Part shown: piece by piece, positions 25,758 to 36,479 of the stretch | How the letters are laid out: the number at the start of each line of letters is the position of its first letter | Numbering within the stretch: position 1 is the first letter of the stretch | From: Gottfriedia acidiceleris | GTDB lineage: Bacteria; Bacillota; Bacilli; Bacillales; Bacillaceae_G | DNA: 64,000 bases | Direction: 5' to 3' | NCBI RefSeq assembly: GCF_004138285.1 | Contig: NZ_SCFN01000008.1 | Coordinates: forward strand, 62,001 to 126,000 | Position numbers and translations under genes: made by a program | Notes under the pieces: model-generated | Database searches by the model: none | What the model saw: only the letters and a program-made list of their open reading frames with translations | What the model was told of the DNA's origin: nothing

Positions 25758-27146
25758 ATGAACGCAACAATTCCAACTAATCAAATGATTAGTGCCATAT
25801 TAAATAGTATCGATGAATCAATTCACGCAGTCGACAAAAATGGAATGACTATATTTTATAATCAAGTTGCGGCTGACCATGACGGTGTTTCAGTTGAAGA
25901 GGTTCTGGGAAAGCATGTACTAGAAGCTTTCCCTTCTTTAACAAAAGAAACAAGTACCTTACTGAAAGTACTAGAAACAAAGCAAGCGATTATTCAACAG
26001 CCTCAACGCTATGAAAATATTAAAGGCCAATTCATTGATACAGTTAACACGACAATTCCAATCATTTTGGATGATCAATTGATCGGTGCTGTTGAAATTG
26101 CAAAGGATTATTCTACAATTAAATCGCTTGGTGAGAAGGTTTTAGACTTACAAGCGAGAATTAAACCGCAAGTAAAAAAAGGAAAAGCAAAACAAGTTCA
26201 CTCATATACGATCTCAGATATATTAACGGATGACCCTGCTTTAATAGCCGTTAAAAATCAAGTTGAAAAGGTAGCAAATGCAGACTCTGCAGTACTGGTA
26301 GTTGGTGAAACTGGAACTGGGAAGGAACTTTTTGTACAGTCCATTCACTATATTTCAAATAGAAGTGAAGGCCCTTTTATTGCTCAAAACTGCGCTGCTT
26401 TACCAGAATCATTATTGGAAAGTATATTATTTGGTACGACAAAGGGTAGTTATACGGGAGCCATAGATCGAGCAGGGTTATTTGAACTTGCTGATGGTGG
26501 AAGTTTGTTTTTAGATGAACTAAATTCGATGCCATTAGAGCTCCAAGCTAAGCTACTAAGAGTACTAGAGGATGGCGTTGTTCGCCGAATAGGTGATCAA
26601 AAGACTCGTAAAGTTAATGTAAGAGTAATCGCTGCAATTAATGAATCACCTTTAGATTGCGTTCAAAACGGTATTATGCGACCGGATTTGTATTATCGTT
26701 TAAATGTGTTTTCTTTGTTCATACCTCCGTTAAGAGAAAGGAATTATGATATCGAGCTACTCACATCTCATTTTGTTGAGAAATTCAATGAACGCTTCTC
26801 AAAGAATATTCGAAATGTAGAACATACTGTATTTGAGTTATTCCACCAATATAATTGGCCTGGTAATGTCCGAGAACTAAAGCATACGATTGAGCATGCT
26901 ATGATTATGGCAGAAGGACATACTCTTACGGTTAAACATCTTCCGATTCAACTACAACAAATTAAGAAAAGTACTGAAACAAAAGGAGTTCAGCCTTTAC
27001 GTTCTGCAATGCAGGAAATGGAAATTTCACTTATTAAACAAGCATTGCTACAAACGAATTCTAATATTCAACAAGCTGCAGCACTACTTGAAATACCTAG
27101 GCAAACTCTTCAATATAAGATTCAAAAGTTAAATATCGTAGTATAA
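25758..27146 (+). CDS. kamR: sigma-54-dependent activator of the lysine cluster (KamR-like)
   Basis: 462 aa enhancer-binding protein. A PAS sensor covers about residues 10-120. The AAA+ domain covers about 155-385, with Walker A GETGTGKE (183-190), sigma-54 contact loop GSYTGA (230-235, the common GAFTGA with Tyr for Phe) and Walker B SLFLDE. A Fis-type HTH lies at the C-terminus ([20 protein letters not shown]). In B. thuringiensis, KamR with sigma-54 activates the kam genes. Here the gene lies just upstream of a consensus -24/-12 promoter in front of kamA, which supports the name. The PAS ligand is unknown. Confidence 0.9.
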   Translation: MNATIPTNQMISAILNSIDESIHAVDKNGMTIFYNQVAADHDGVSVEEVLGKHVLEAFPSLTKETSTLLKVLETKQAIIQQPQRYENIKGQFIDTVNTTIPIILDDQLIGAVEIAKDYSTIKSLGEKVLDLQARIKPQVKKGKAKQVHSYTISDILTDDPALIAVKNQVEKVANADSAVLVVGETGTGKELFVQSIHYISNRSEGPFIAQNCAALPESLLESILFGTTKGSYTGAIDRAGLFELADGGSLFLDELNSMPLELQAKLLRVLEDGVVRRIGDQKTRKVNVRVIAAINESPLDCVQNGIMRPDLYYRLNVFSLFIPPLRERNYDIELLTSHFVEKFNERFSKNIRNVEHTVFELFHQYNWPGNVRELKHTIEHAMIMAEGHTLTVKHLPIQLQQIKKSTETKGVQPLRSAMQEMEISLIKQALLQTNSNIQQAAALLEIPRQTLQYKIQKLNIVV

Positions 27147-27201
27147 ACTACATTTTAATCTTCTGAAAAATCTAGTTTTAGCACTTCATTCAATAGCCAA
27201 G

Positions 27202-27231
27202 CCGCCTAATTTTAGGCGGTTTTATTATTTT
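27202..27231 (+). terminator. terminator after kamR
   Basis: CCGCCTAA / TTAGGCGG stem followed by TTTTATTATTTTT. Confidence 0.85.
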
Positions 27232-27347
27232 TGATTCATCTTGGGAAGATATCCACTTAAGATTTTACCTTAAAAAAATAAAATAACAGGCTGAATAGTT
27301 TGAATTTTCTATATTCACAGCGCTTTTATTAAAGAATTGTAAATTTT

Positions 27348-27362
27348 TGGCACGGCTCTTGC
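27348..27362 (+). promoter_or_regulatory. sigma-54 promoter of kamA
   Basis: TGGCAC-GGCTC-TTGC matches the -24/-12 consensus exactly (GG and GC 10 bp apart). It lies 39 bp upstream of the kamA start codon and shows that the TTG at 27347 is not the start. An imperfect inverted repeat (GCTGAATA ... TATTCACAGC, about 27290-27322) just upstream is a possible KamR site. Confidence 0.9.
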
Positions 27363-27400
27363 TTTATATTAAAACAAACAATTTGAAAGGGGATGTAAGT

Positions 27401-28831
27401 ATGGTAAATGCAGTCTATGCTCCAAAAAGACATTGGAAAGAAATTGAATTGTGGAAAGATGTAACAGATGAACAATGGAATGATTGGGTTTGGCAACTTA
27501 CAAACACCATCAAATCATTGGATGAGTTAAAGCAAGTAATTAACCTCACGCCAGACGAAGAAGATGGGGTACGAATTGCGACAAAAACAATTCCACTAAA
27601 CATTACCCCATATTATGCATCGTTAATGAATCCGGATGACCCACGTTGTCCAGTTCGTATGCAATCTGTTCCAATCTCTGCGGAGATTCATAAAACTAAG
27701 TATGATTTAGAGGACCCTCTTCATGAGGATGAAGATTCTCCTGTACCAGGTTTAACACATCGTTATCCAGATCGAGTCCTATTTTTAGTAACAAATCAAT
27801 GCTCAATGTACTGTCGTTACTGTACAAGACGTCGCTTCTCAGGACAAATTGGAATGGGAGTGCCAAAGAAACAACTTGATGCTGCTATTAATTACATTAG
27901 CAAAAATCCTCAAGTACGAGATGTACTTATTTCAGGTGGAGACGGTCTTTTAATTAACGATAATATTTTAGAGTATATTTTAAAAAATTTACGTGATATT
28001 CCACATGTGGAAATTATCCGTATTGGTACGAGGGCACCTGTAGTATTCCCACAACGTATTACTGAAAATCTTTGTAATATCTTAAAAAAATATCATCCAG
28101 TTTGGTTAAATACTCACTTTAATACTTCAATTGAAATTACAGAGGAATCGAAACGAGCTTGTGAAATGCTTGCAAATGTTGGTGTACCGTTAGGGAACCA
28201 AGCCGTAATCTTAGCTGGAATTAATGACAGTGTTCCAATTATGAAAAAGCTAATGCATGATTTAGTTAAAATTCGTGTTCGTCCATATTATATTTATCAA
28301 TGTGATTTATCAGAAGGAATTGGACACTTCCGTGCGCCTGTTTCAAAAGGTTTAGAAATTATGGAAGGATTACGCGGCCATACTTCTGGATATGCGGTAC
28401 CAACATTTGTAGTAGACGCACCAGGTGGGGGAGGAAAAATTTCTCTTCAACCAAATTACTTAATTTCTCAAAGTGCTGATAAAGTTGTTCTTCGTAATTT
28501 TGAAGGTGTAATTACTACTTATCCGGAACCACAAAATTACGTGCCAGGTAGAGCTGAAGCATACTTTAAAGAAATTTATCCTAATATGGAAGAAAAACGT
28601 TCAAATGCAGGAATCGCGGGATTAATGAATGAAACAAAATTCAATCTTGTACCAGAAGGTTTACAACGTATGGAAGTTCGTAAAACATATGCAACAAACC
28701 CAGAGCATGCTTCTTTGAAAGATAAGCGTGATAAACGCGACGAATTAAAAGAAAAGAAATTCCAAGCACAGATTACAAAAATCCAAGTTAGTGAAAAACT
28801 AGTAGGAAGTGCGCAAGGAGACGCTGAATGA
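27401..28831 (+). CDS. kamA: lysine 2,3-aminomutase
   Basis: 476 aa radical-SAM, PLP-dependent enzyme that converts L-lysine to (3S)-beta-lysine, the first step of this branch of lysine use. The [4Fe-4S] motif C134-x3-C138-x2-C141 (NQCSMYCRYCTRR) and the PLP Lys motif PGGGGK (in VVDAPGGGGKISLQPNY) are both present. The N-terminal HWKEIELWKDVTDEQWNDW and C-terminal extension are typical of KamA. GAAAGGGG precedes the ATG at 27401; the longer frame would include the sigma-54 promoter. Overlaps yokU by 4 bp. Confidence 0.95.
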   Translation: MVNAVYAPKRHWKEIELWKDVTDEQWNDWVWQLTNTIKSLDELKQVINLTPDEEDGVRIATKTIPLNITPYYASLMNPDDPRCPVRMQSVPISAEIHKTKYDLEDPLHEDEDSPVPGLTHRYPDRVLFLVTNQCSMYCRYCTRRRFSGQIGMGVPKKQLDAAINYISKNPQVRDVLISGGDGLLINDNILEYILKNLRDIPHVEIIRIGTRAPVVFPQRITENLCNILKKYHPVWLNTHFNTSIEITEESKRACEMLANVGVPLGNQAVILAGINDSVPIMKKLMHDLVKIRVRPYYIYQCDLSEGIGHFRAPVSKGLEIMEGLRGHTSGYAVPTFVVDAPGGGGKISLQPNYLISQSADKVVLRNFEGVITTYPEPQNYVPGRAEAYFKEIYPNMEEKRSNAGIAGLMNETKFNLVPEGLQRMEVRKTYATNPEHASLKDKRDKRDELKEKKFQAQITKIQVSEKLVGSAQGDAE

Positions 28832-29109
28832 TGAAATGTCAGTGGTGTGAATCAGCTAACATAGTTGAATCAACAAATACAGTCTACTGGGAACTTCCTG
28901 ATGGTACGAAGGCAATTGAGATTAAAGAAACACCATGTATCATTTGCTTAGATTGCAAAATAACATATCAAACAGATGATACTGTTGGTGCAATTGAGGA
29001 GCAATTATACTTAATTGACACAAAGTTGCTTGGAAAGGCAACTTCATATAATGAGTTGATCGAGCAACAAAGATTATTAAAGAGGAATTATTTTGATTTT
29101 TCCAAATAA
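28828..29109 (+). CDS. yokU: YokU-family zinc-ribbon-like protein
   Basis: 93 aa with CxxC (CQWC) and CxxCxxC (CIICLDC) motifs that could bind zinc. It is the YokU family partner regularly found beside kamA in bacilli. Function unknown. Two adjacent ATG codons (28828, 28831) follow GGAG; the first overlaps the kamA stop. Confidence 0.85.
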   Translation: MMKCQWCESANIVESTNTVYWELPDGTKAIEIKETPCIICLDCKITYQTDDTVGAIEEQLYLIDTKLLGKATSYNELIEQQRLLKRNYFDFSK

Positions 29110-29143
29110 GAAATGAGAAGCGACCATTCGCTTCTCATTTTCT
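29109..29143 (+). terminator. terminator after yokU
   Basis: AAATGAGAAGCGA / TCGCTTCTCATTT hairpin with a short T-run. Expression of the permease beyond may need read-through or its own promoter. Confidence 0.82.
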
Positions 29144-29236
29144 CTAATGCTCAAACTTTTCCTAATCCTGCCGTTGGACGTTTGAAAAAAGCAGAAAATT
29201 ATCGAATCCAAAAAACGACTGAAAAGGAGTATTTTA

Positions 29237-30715
29237 ATGAAAAATACGGTAAATACAATAACAGTCATTGATTCTAAGAACGATATTTCTATTATGCCTC
29301 AAGAGTTAAAGCGTGGACTAAAACCTCGTCATATTACAATGATTTCTCTAGGAGGAACAATTGGAACAGGTCTATTTTTGGCAAGTGGAGGTGCAATCCA
29401 TAATGCAGGACCAGGTGGTGTTCTGGCGGCTTATACAGCGATTGGAATAATGGTGTACTTTTTAATGACAAGCCTTGCTGAGATGGCTACATATATGCCA
29501 GTTGCAGGATCTTTTAGTACATATGCAACAAAATTCGTTGATCCCGCACTTGGTTTTGCACTTGGCTGGAATTACTGGTATAACTGGGCAATTACTATAG
29601 CAGCTGAATTAGCTGCAGTTACGATGGTTATGAAATTCTGGTTACCACATACATCCTCACTCTTATGGAGTTCTTTATTTTTAGCGATTATCTTTCTGTT
29701 AAACTATCTGTCTGTTAAAGGGTTTGGGGAATCAGAATACTGGTTTTCTATTATAAAAGTTGTTACAGTAATCATTTTTTTAATTTCGGGATTTTTAATG
29801 ATTTTTGGAATTATTGGTGGAGAAGCAGTAGGATTTAAAAATTTTACAGTTGGTGACGCTCCTTTTCATGGAGGATTCATGGCGACGCTCGGAATCTTTA
29901 TGGCAGCTGGATTTTCTTTCCAAGGTACTGAGTTATTAGGGGTAGCAGCTGGGGAGAGCGAGGAGCCTGAGCGAAATATTCCTCGTGCGGCTCGCCAAAT
30001 ATTTTGGCGTATTTTATTATTTTACGTATTATCTATAGTTGTAATAGGTCTACTAATACCATATACAAATCATAATCTAGCAAGTGGCGACGTAGCTGTT
30101 AGCCCATTTACGCTAGTTTTTGATAAAGCTGGCATTGCATTTGCAGCGTCTGTAATGAATGCAGTTATCTTAACGGCGGTTTTATCTGCTGGAAATTCAG
30201 GAATGTATGCTTCAGCTCGAATGCTGTGGGACATGGCTCGCCAAGGGAAAGCTCCAAAAGCATTAGGTAGGTTAAATAAAAGGGGTGTACCTGTTAATGC
30301 ATTAATGATTACAGCGGCAGTCGGTACTTTAGCTTTTTTAGCTTCTCTATATGGTGACGGAGTCGTTTACATTTGGTTACTTAATGCTTCAGGTATGTCT
30401 GGTTTTATTGCTTGGCTTGGCATAGCGATTTGTCATTATCGATTCCGCAAAGCCTACGTAGCACAAGGGAAGGATTTAAATGACCTACCGTATAAAGCGA
30501 AATGGTTCCCGTTCGGACCAATATTTGCTTTCGTACTATGTGGGGTCGTTATTCTTGGACAAAACTATTCAGCATTCACGGGAAATACGATTGACTGGAA
30601 CGGTGTACTTGTTTCATATATAGGTCTGCCATTATTTCTTGCTTTGTGGATCGGATATAAACTCATAAAAAGAACAAAAATTGTTCGACTTAATGAGTGT
30701 GATTTAGAAAATTGA
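29237..30715 (+). CDS. APC-superfamily amino-acid permease (AAT type, probably lysine)
   Basis: 492 aa with about 12 membrane segments. Family signature LKPRHITMISLGGTIGTGLFLASG, then MAAGFSFQGTELLGVAAGESEEPERNIPRA and NRRGVP-like KRGVPVNALM, as in LysP/GabP-type permeases. AAAAGGAG precedes the ATG. The position behind kamA-yokU suggests lysine uptake; GABA or other amino acids are possible. Confidence 0.87.
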   Translation: MKNTVNTITVIDSKNDISIMPQELKRGLKPRHITMISLGGTIGTGLFLASGGAIHNAGPGGVLAAYTAIGIMVYFLMTSLAEMATYMPVAGSFSTYATKFVDPALGFALGWNYWYNWAITIAAELAAVTMVMKFWLPHTSSLLWSSLFLAIIFLLNYLSVKGFGESEYWFSIIKVVTVIIFLISGFLMIFGIIGGEAVGFKNFTVGDAPFHGGFMATLGIFMAAGFSFQGTELLGVAAGESEEPERNIPRAARQIFWRILLFYVLSIVVIGLLIPYTNHNLASGDVAVSPFTLVFDKAGIAFAASVMNAVILTAVLSAGNSGMYASARMLWDMARQGKAPKALGRLNKRGVPVNALMITAAVGTLAFLASLYGDGVVYIWLLNASGMSGFIAWLGIAICHYRFRKAYVAQGKDLNDLPYKAKWFPFGPIFAFVLCGVVILGQNYSAFTGNTIDWNGVLVSYIGLPLFLALWIGYKLIKRTKIVRLNECDLEN

Positions 30716-30823
30716 TGAAAGACTTATTTCATTAGATAAAAGGTCTTTAAGTCTTTATGGGGATAAGTTTATTAACTATTTGGACAAATTCCAAAGATAA
30801 AAATGATAATATCAAATTATGAT

Positions 30824-30861
30824 GGAGATGTAATTCATGATTGAATTTGCATCTCCTTTTT
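30824..30861 (+). terminator. terminator downstream of the permease
   Basis: GGAGATG / CATCTCC stem followed by TTTTT. Confidence 0.75.
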
Positions 30862-30872
30862 AATGTTACAAC

Positions 30873-31357
<485 letters not shown>

Positions 31358-31409
31358 CAAAATGTCATTCAAACTAATGGAACCCAACTTGATTAAATAT
31401 TGATAAATG

Positions 31410-31452
31410 AAATAACGTACATATTTGGAAATGAATATGTACGTTATTTTTC
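31410..31452. terminator. bidirectional terminator hairpin
   Basis: AAATAACGTACATAT / ATATGTACGTTATTT stem between the relic and the minus-strand permease. Confidence 0.75.
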
Positions 31453-31483
31453 TATTAATCTATTATTTTATCAATAACATACT

Positions 31484-32917
31484 TTAAACATCCAAATCCT
31501 TCTCCAAATTTATACCAATTTTACCTTCCTGTATTCTAGATCGGAATACAGTCCAATAAATAATAATCCCAGCAAGAAATAAGTAAAGGATAACTTTAGT
31601 AGTTGGTAGGAAATCCTTTGGGAGTGTTAAAATGCCAACTTCAAATACTAACCAAATAATCGCAAGAATCGTAACAGGTAGTCGCCATTTTCCTAGCTTA
31701 AAACCATCTGTATCCGGTAAGGTCTTAATTTTAGTAGCGTATGCGATTACAGTTATTAAGTAAATTATGGCCGGAAGTGCCGCAGAAGTACCTATTAATA
31801 AAGATAGTTTCCCAAAATAGAATACAGCAATAATGCCTAATACAGAAACTAAAATTATCGCATTGTACGGTACATTATGTTTTTTATCTACTTTTTTAAA
31901 CACATTTGAAGCGAAAAACACATTGTCTCTTGAAAGGGCGTAAATAAGTCGAGAAGCAGAAGCCATAATAATTAATCCACAAGCAAAAATTGACACAATT
32001 ACTAATGCGAGGAAGAAGTCCGCAACTGCAGTTCCTAAACGTGATTGTAAAATATCAGAAATAGGAGAAGCAGAAGCCATGATTCTATTAATATCTTTAA
32101 TTCCCGAAGTAACAATAATTAGGAAAATAAATCCAATTATACCTGCAAGTAACATTGAGTAAACGATGGCTTTAGGTACAGTTTTATTGGCATCAACTGT
32201 TTCTTCTGCTAAATTCGCCGCTGCTTCAAAGCCTACTAATGTATAAGAGCCCATTACGACTGCTAGTACAAATGCTGTAAAATAGCTTCCATTTGAACCA
32301 ACTTTGTGGGCAGTATAAGTTAATAATGAAAAATCTGCCCCTTTGAAATATAAGACAAAGCTTAAAATAATAATAATGCCAATAAATCCGATTACTTCTG
32401 TATAGACAGCTGAATTATTAATGATTGTAGCAATCCTTACTCCATAAATATTTAATAGTGCTTGTATAACGATTGTAATTATTACGACGGTTGTAAGTAC
32501 TGTAGTTGTACTTTTAATACCAAATAAATCAAGAAAAATTGGCGCTACGCCATAATCAACGGTAGGTACAACAATAATTAAGTAACATAATGCAGCCCAA
32601 CCTGTAAACCAACCAAATCCCCGATTAGTTAAACGACTGACCCATTGGTATACATAGCCACTTAAAGGAATTTTACTTGATAAATCTGCAAAAATTAAAG
32701 CAACAAGCAAATGTCCTACCATAACAAATGGCCAAGTCCAAATCCCCGCCGGCCCAGCTGCTCCTAAAGCAAGACTATAAGAGCTAAAAATACCAGTTGT
32801 AATTGAGATAAACGAGAACGCAACTGCAAATGAACTGAAAAATTTTAATGATCGCTGTAATTCCTGTTTGTAGTTAAACGATTGTAAAGCATCTGAATCA
32901 AAACCTTGTTTACTCAT
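31484..32917 (-). CDS. APC-family amino-acid / polyamine permease
   Basis: 477 aa, about 12 membrane segments. It belongs to the amino-acid/choline/GABA-transporter-like branch: FAVAFSFISITTGIFSSY, MVGHLLVALIFADLSSKIPLSGYVYQW, GFEAAANLAEETVDANKTVPKAI. GGAGATGA precedes the ATG. A consensus sigma-54 promoter on this strand at 33098-33083 would drive it, together with the divergent PuuP-like gene. Substrate probably GABA, a polyamine or a related amino acid; not decidable from sequence. Confidence 0.87.
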   Translation of the reverse strand: MSKQGFDSDALQSFNYKQELQRSLKFFSSFAVAFSFISITTGIFSSYSLALGAAGPAGIWTWPFVMVGHLLVALIFADLSSKIPLSGYVYQWVSRLTNRGFGWFTGWAALCYLIIVVPTVDYGVAPIFLDLFGIKSTTTVLTTVVIITIVIQALLNIYGVRIATIINNSAVYTEVIGFIGIIIILSFVLYFKGADFSLLTYTAHKVGSNGSYFTAFVLAVVMGSYTLVGFEAAANLAEETVDANKTVPKAIVYSMLLAGIIGFIFLIIVTSGIKDINRIMASASPISDILQSRLGTAVADFFLALVIVSIFACGLIIMASASRLIYALSRDNVFFASNVFKKVDKKHNVPYNAIILVSVLGIIAVFYFGKLSLLIGTSAALPAIIYLITVIAYATKIKTLPDTDGFKLGKWRLPVTILAIIWLVFEVGILTLPKDFLPTTKVILYLFLAGIIIYWTVFRSRIQEGKIGINLEKDLDV

Positions 32918-33082
32918 AAATCATCTCCTCCGAATTCAAATTTATTTTACAGAATTTTCTTATAATTAAACTCGTAGTTAGTCCGATTAGATTAACTAAA
33001 AGTTTTATTATCGATCAGGTATTAAGCTTACATATTTTGCAAAGATCTAAAATTGGGCAGAGTGATAGTTTACAGTTAACAA

Positions 33083-33098
33083 TGCAACTTTCGTGCCA
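33083..33098 (-). promoter_or_regulatory. sigma-54 promoter of the minus-strand permease
   Basis: Read on the minus strand: TGGCAC-GAAAG-TTGC-A, a full -24/-12 consensus, about 165 bp upstream of the permease ATG at 32917. Confidence 0.85.
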
Positions 33099-33152
33099 GT
33101 CTAATAGATGTAAGTAATTTTAGAGATTCGTATAAAAAGAGAAGTAAATTCT

Positions 33153-33186
33153 ATGAGGTCTTGAATAATGTATGCAGGACTGAATA
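33153..33186. promoter_or_regulatory. candidate activator sites (UAS) shared by divergent sigma-54 promoters
   Basis: Two repeats 19 bp apart, ATGAGGTCTTGAATA (33153-33167) and ATGCAGGACTGAATA (33172-33186), resemble the exact 15-mer found upstream of two other sigma-54 promoters in this window (10/15 and 12/15 matches). They lie 55-103 bp upstream of one promoter and about 120-155 bp upstream of the other. Confidence 0.5.
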
Positions 33187-33307
33187 ACAACCAGGCTAAT
33201 TATAAAAGTAGATTTTAGTGAAAGGAATTTCGCTTTTTCTATGAAAACTTAATAATTTCAAAGCAATAGTACGTGTTCTTTATAACGTTTACAAAAAATT
33301 AATATTT

Positions 33308-33322
33308 TGGCATAAAACTTGC
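33308..33322 (+). promoter_or_regulatory. sigma-54 promoter of the puuP-like gene
   Basis: TGGCAT-AAAAC-TTGC: -24 GG and -12 GC at correct spacing, one deviation (T for C) in the -24 block. It lies 124 bp upstream of the start codon. Confidence 0.85.
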
Positions 33323-33408
33323 AATTCTAGAAAAAGACTTATTTAAATATTCAAAAAAAGGAGGTTTCTGTCGGAAAAGTAAGAATTATAAGGAAGTAGT
33401 AATAACGA

Positions 33409-33422
33409 TGTAAGCGCTTAAT
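33409..33422. promoter_or_regulatory. candidate CcpA cre box in the puuP leader
   Basis: TGTAAGCGCTTAAT agrees with the cre consensus except in the last two bases. It lies between the sigma-54 promoter and the gene, a position where CcpA would block elongation. Confidence 0.4.
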
Positions 33423-33445
33423 CTAAAACGAAGGGGATATGATAG

Positions 33446-34783
33446 GTGGAGAATAAAACACAGTTAAAAAGATCCTTAAAGTTATGGCAAGTAGTTATGA
33501 TGGGGTTAGCCTATATGACCCCTATGGTTGTTTTCGACACATTTGGAATTGTATCTGATGTAACTAATGGTCACGTACCAACTGCATATATTGTAGCCTT
33601 AATAGGAATGTTATTTACAGCTGTTAGCTACGGCAAGTTAGTAAGAGTATTTCCTGAAGCTGGGTCTGCATATACTTACACTCAAAAAGCGATTAGTGGT
33701 CACTTAGGTTTCCTTGTTGGATGGTCATCTTTACTAGATTACTTGTTCCTTCCTATGGTAAATGCTTTATTAACTAAAATTTACTTAAACGCTCTGTTTC
33801 CAAGTGTGCCAACTTGGATTTGGGTAATTGGATTTGTAGGACTAGTAACTTTCTTAAACTTAAGAAGTATCAATATGCTAGCGAATTTCAATACTTTTTT
33901 TGTGTTAGTTCAGCTTGCGATTATGGTTGTCTTTATCATTCTAGTAATCCAAGGGTTACATCATGGAGAAGGATACGGAGAATTCAGTATAAAGCCACTT
34001 TTTAATGCAGGAATGCATTTTGGCACATTAGTAACTGGTGCAACGATTCTTTGCTTTTCATTTTTAGGGTTTGATGCTGTTTCTACTTTATCAGAAGAAG
34101 CAATAAACCCTGCAAAAACAATTCCTAAAGCAATTCTTTACACAGCTCTTTGGGGAGGCGTAATCTTCACAGTTACATCATTTTTCATTCAATTATACTA
34201 TCCAGATATATCTAGATTTAAGCATCCTGATGCTGCTTCACCAGAGATTGCATTATATGTAGGTGGTAAATTATTCCAATCAATTTTCTTATGCATTACC
34301 TTTATTAATACACTTGCTTCTGCATTGGCTTCACATGCGAGTGTATCACGTTTGTTATATGTAATGGGACGCGACAAAGTTTTCCCGGATAAATGGTTCG
34401 GATTTGTTCATCCAAAATGGAAAACGCCAGCATTTAACGTAATTTTTGTTGGCGTGATTTCATTATCAGCAATCTTTTTCAACTTGGTAACAGCCACTTC
34501 GTTAATTAACTTCGGAGCATTAATGGCATTTACTTTTGTTAACTTATCAGTCATTAATCATTTTTACATTCGAGGAAAGCATAGATCAGTCAAAGACTTC
34601 TTTTCTTACCTGCTATTACCTTTAATTGGAGCCGCATCTGTAGCGATCCTATGGTTTAACATTGAAAAAAGCTCACTAATAATGGGAACAGTTTGGTTCG
34701 TCGTTGGATTATTATATCTAATTTACCTTACTAAGGCATTCCAAATTGCACCTCCTAAATATGAAGAAGAAGCTGCAGTGTAG
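33446..34783 (+). CDS. puuP: putrescine/amine importer (PuuP-like APC permease)
   Basis: 445 aa with about 12 membrane segments. It matches the E. coli putrescine importer PuuP closely along its length from memory: [71 protein letters not shown] and [19 protein letters not shown]. The start is GTG 33446 after AAGGGG. It sits in a sigma-54-controlled island with putrescine aminotransferase and GABA genes, so amine uptake (putrescine or cadaverine) fits well. Confidence 0.88.
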   Translation: MENKTQLKRSLKLWQVVMMGLAYMTPMVVFDTFGIVSDVTNGHVPTAYIVALIGMLFTAVSYGKLVRVFPEAGSAYTYTQKAISGHLGFLVGWSSLLDYLFLPMVNALLTKIYLNALFPSVPTWIWVIGFVGLVTFLNLRSINMLANFNTFFVLVQLAIMVVFIILVIQGLHHGEGYGEFSIKPLFNAGMHFGTLVTGATILCFSFLGFDAVSTLSEEAINPAKTIPKAILYTALWGGVIFTVTSFFIQLYYPDISRFKHPDAASPEIALYVGGKLFQSIFLCITFINTLASALASHASVSRLLYVMGRDKVFPDKWFGFVHPKWKTPAFNVIFVGVISLSAIFFNLVTATSLINFGALMAFTFVNLSVINHFYIRGKHRSVKDFFSYLLLPLIGAASVAILWFNIEKSSLIMGTVWFVVGLLYLIYLTKAFQIAPPKYEEEAAV

Positions 34784-34801
34784 TAAACACACAATGAAGA
34801 A

Positions 34802-34838
34802 AAGTCACAAGGTAATTAAACCTTGTGGCTTTTTTTGT
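34802..34838 (+). terminator. terminator after puuP-like gene
   Basis: AAGTCACAAGGT / ACCTTGTGGCTT stem followed by TTTTTTT. Confidence 0.9.
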
Positions 34839-34900
34839 TTGAGTCAACTCCAGAATATTTTGTTCGCATTTCCCTTTCCTTAGTCATGCATAGTAAGTAA

Positions 34901-34955
34901 TTCAATTTTGAATAATGATTAATGCAAAATTGAATAATTCATGCATTCAATCATA
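34901..34955. promoter_or_regulatory. candidate activator sites upstream of glutamate dehydrogenase
   Basis: ATGCAAAATTGAATA (34922-34936) is identical to 40245-40259. TTCAATTTTG (34901-34910) is an inverted copy of its core CAAAATTGAA (34925-34934), and a partial copy ATGCATTCAATCATA starts 19 bp further on. Placement 155-210 bp upstream of the -24/-12 box suits an enhancer site. Confidence 0.55.
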
Positions 34956-35109
34956 TTTCCACTAAAGGATCGAATTTGGTTATTGAAGAAAAAAAGACTT
35001 ATAAGGATCGTTCGAAAAAATATAAAAAGTAATGAAAGTCTTGTAACTGCCTTTCTAATAAGCTTTTGTTTGTTCTATCACTTCACAAAATGATGAAATG
35101 AATTCAAGT

Positions 35110-35124
35110 TGGCACAGGAATTGC
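35110..35124 (+). promoter_or_regulatory. sigma-54 promoter of glutamate dehydrogenase
   Basis: TGGCAC-AGGAA-TTGC, exact consensus, 37 bp upstream of the ATG at 35161. Confidence 0.9.
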
Positions 35125-35160
35125 TATTAAATTTTTAAAATAACTAATGAGGTGTGTAAA

Positions 35161-36459
35161 ATGAGCTCAAATTTAACTGAAGTTGAACAAAATGAAAAGA
35201 GTAGTGAGCAGGTAGAGATAGATGATTCCCTTCAGGAGTTTAGAGAAACGCTAAATGAAGCAATTGGCATAATGAACTATCCAAGCCAAGTATTTGATTT
35301 CCTTAAAACACCAATGCGATTTTTAGAATTTAGTATTCCCGTTCAAATGGATAATGGTGAGACAAAAGTATTTCAAGGATATCGAGCCCAACATAACGAT
35401 GCACTAGGACCTACAAAAGGGGGAATCAGATTTCATCCTGATGTAACGCCAGAGGAAGTAAAAGCATTAGCTGGCTGGATGAGTTTAAAGTGTAGTATTA
35501 CTGATTTACCTTATGGAGGTGCAAAAGGTGGGGTTGTTTGTGACCCAAGACTATTAAGTATGAATGAGCTAGAAAAACTAAGTAGAGGTTATGTAAGAGC
35601 TGTAAGCCAAATTGTAGGACCTACTAAAGATATTCCAGCACCTGATATGTATACAAACGCACAAGTAATGGCTTGGATGCTAGATGAATATGACCATATT
35701 AGAGAGTTTGATTCACCAAGCTTTATTACTGGTAAACCTCTAACTTTAGGAGGATCAGTAGGTCGAGAGACAGCAACTTCAAAAGGAGTATTTTATGCTC
35801 TCGAGTTAATTAGTGAAATACAGAAAATCGAGATTAAAAATATGAAGGTCATTATTCAAGGATTTGGAAATGTTGGTAGTTACTTAGCACAATACTTATA
35901 TGAAGCTGGAGCAAAGGTTGTTGGAGTTTCAGATGTACTTGGAGGAATTTATGATCCAAAAGGTTTAGACATTCCATATCTATTAGACAATAGAGATTCA
36001 TTTGGAGTTGTTTCTAACTTATTTAAAAATGCGATATCTAATCAAGAGTTATTAGAAAAAGAATGTGATGTCTTAATTCCAGCAGCAATAAGTGGAGTTA
36101 TTAACAACCGTAATGCGGATAAATTGAAATGCAAGATTGTTGTTGAAGCAGCGAATGGACCGACTACTAAAGAAGCTCTAGAAATCCTTGATCAAAAAGA
36201 GATTTTAGTCGTTCCTGATATTTTGGCTAACTCAGGTGGAGTAGTTGTTTCATATTTTGAATGGTGTCAAAATATGCAAGGTTATTATTGGACTGAAAGT
36301 ACTGTAGATGAGAGATTAAAAGAAAAAATGACAGATAGCTTTTTAAAAGTTTATAAAACATCACAAAAATATAATGTAAACATGAAAATAGCGGCTTATA
36401 TTGAAGGCATTCGTAAAATCGCTGAAGCTTGTCGCTTGAGAGGTTGGGTAAAATACTAA
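35161..36459 (+). CDS. NAD-specific glutamate dehydrogenase (RocG/GudB type)
   Basis: 432 aa Glu/Leu/Phe/Val dehydrogenase, interconverting glutamate and 2-oxoglutarate + NH4+. Substrate and catalytic motifs: GPTKGGIRFHPDV, LPYGGAKGGVVCDP (catalytic Lys), TGKPLTLGGSVGRETATS; cofactor GFGNVGSYLAQYL. Size matches Bacillus RocG/GudB. GAGGTG supports ATG 35161 over GTG 35152. Sigma-54 control, as for rocG in B. subtilis, points to a catabolic role: recycling the glutamate formed by the island's aminotransferases. Confidence 0.92.
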   Translation: MSSNLTEVEQNEKSSEQVEIDDSLQEFRETLNEAIGIMNYPSQVFDFLKTPMRFLEFSIPVQMDNGETKVFQGYRAQHNDALGPTKGGIRFHPDVTPEEVKALAGWMSLKCSITDLPYGGAKGGVVCDPRLLSMNELEKLSRGYVRAVSQIVGPTKDIPAPDMYTNAQVMAWMLDEYDHIREFDSPSFITGKPLTLGGSVGRETATSKGVFYALELISEIQKIEIKNMKVIIQGFGNVGSYLAQYLYEAGAKVVGVSDVLGGIYDPKGLDIPYLLDNRDSFGVVSNLFKNAISNQELLEKECDVLIPAAISGVINNRNADKLKCKIVVEAANGPTTKEALEILDQKEILVVPDILANSGGVVVSYFEWCQNMQGYYWTESTVDERLKEKMTDSFLKVYKTSQKYNVNMKIAAYIEGIRKIAEACRLRGWVKY

Positions 36460-36479
36460 AACAAAAGGAGAGATCTAGA

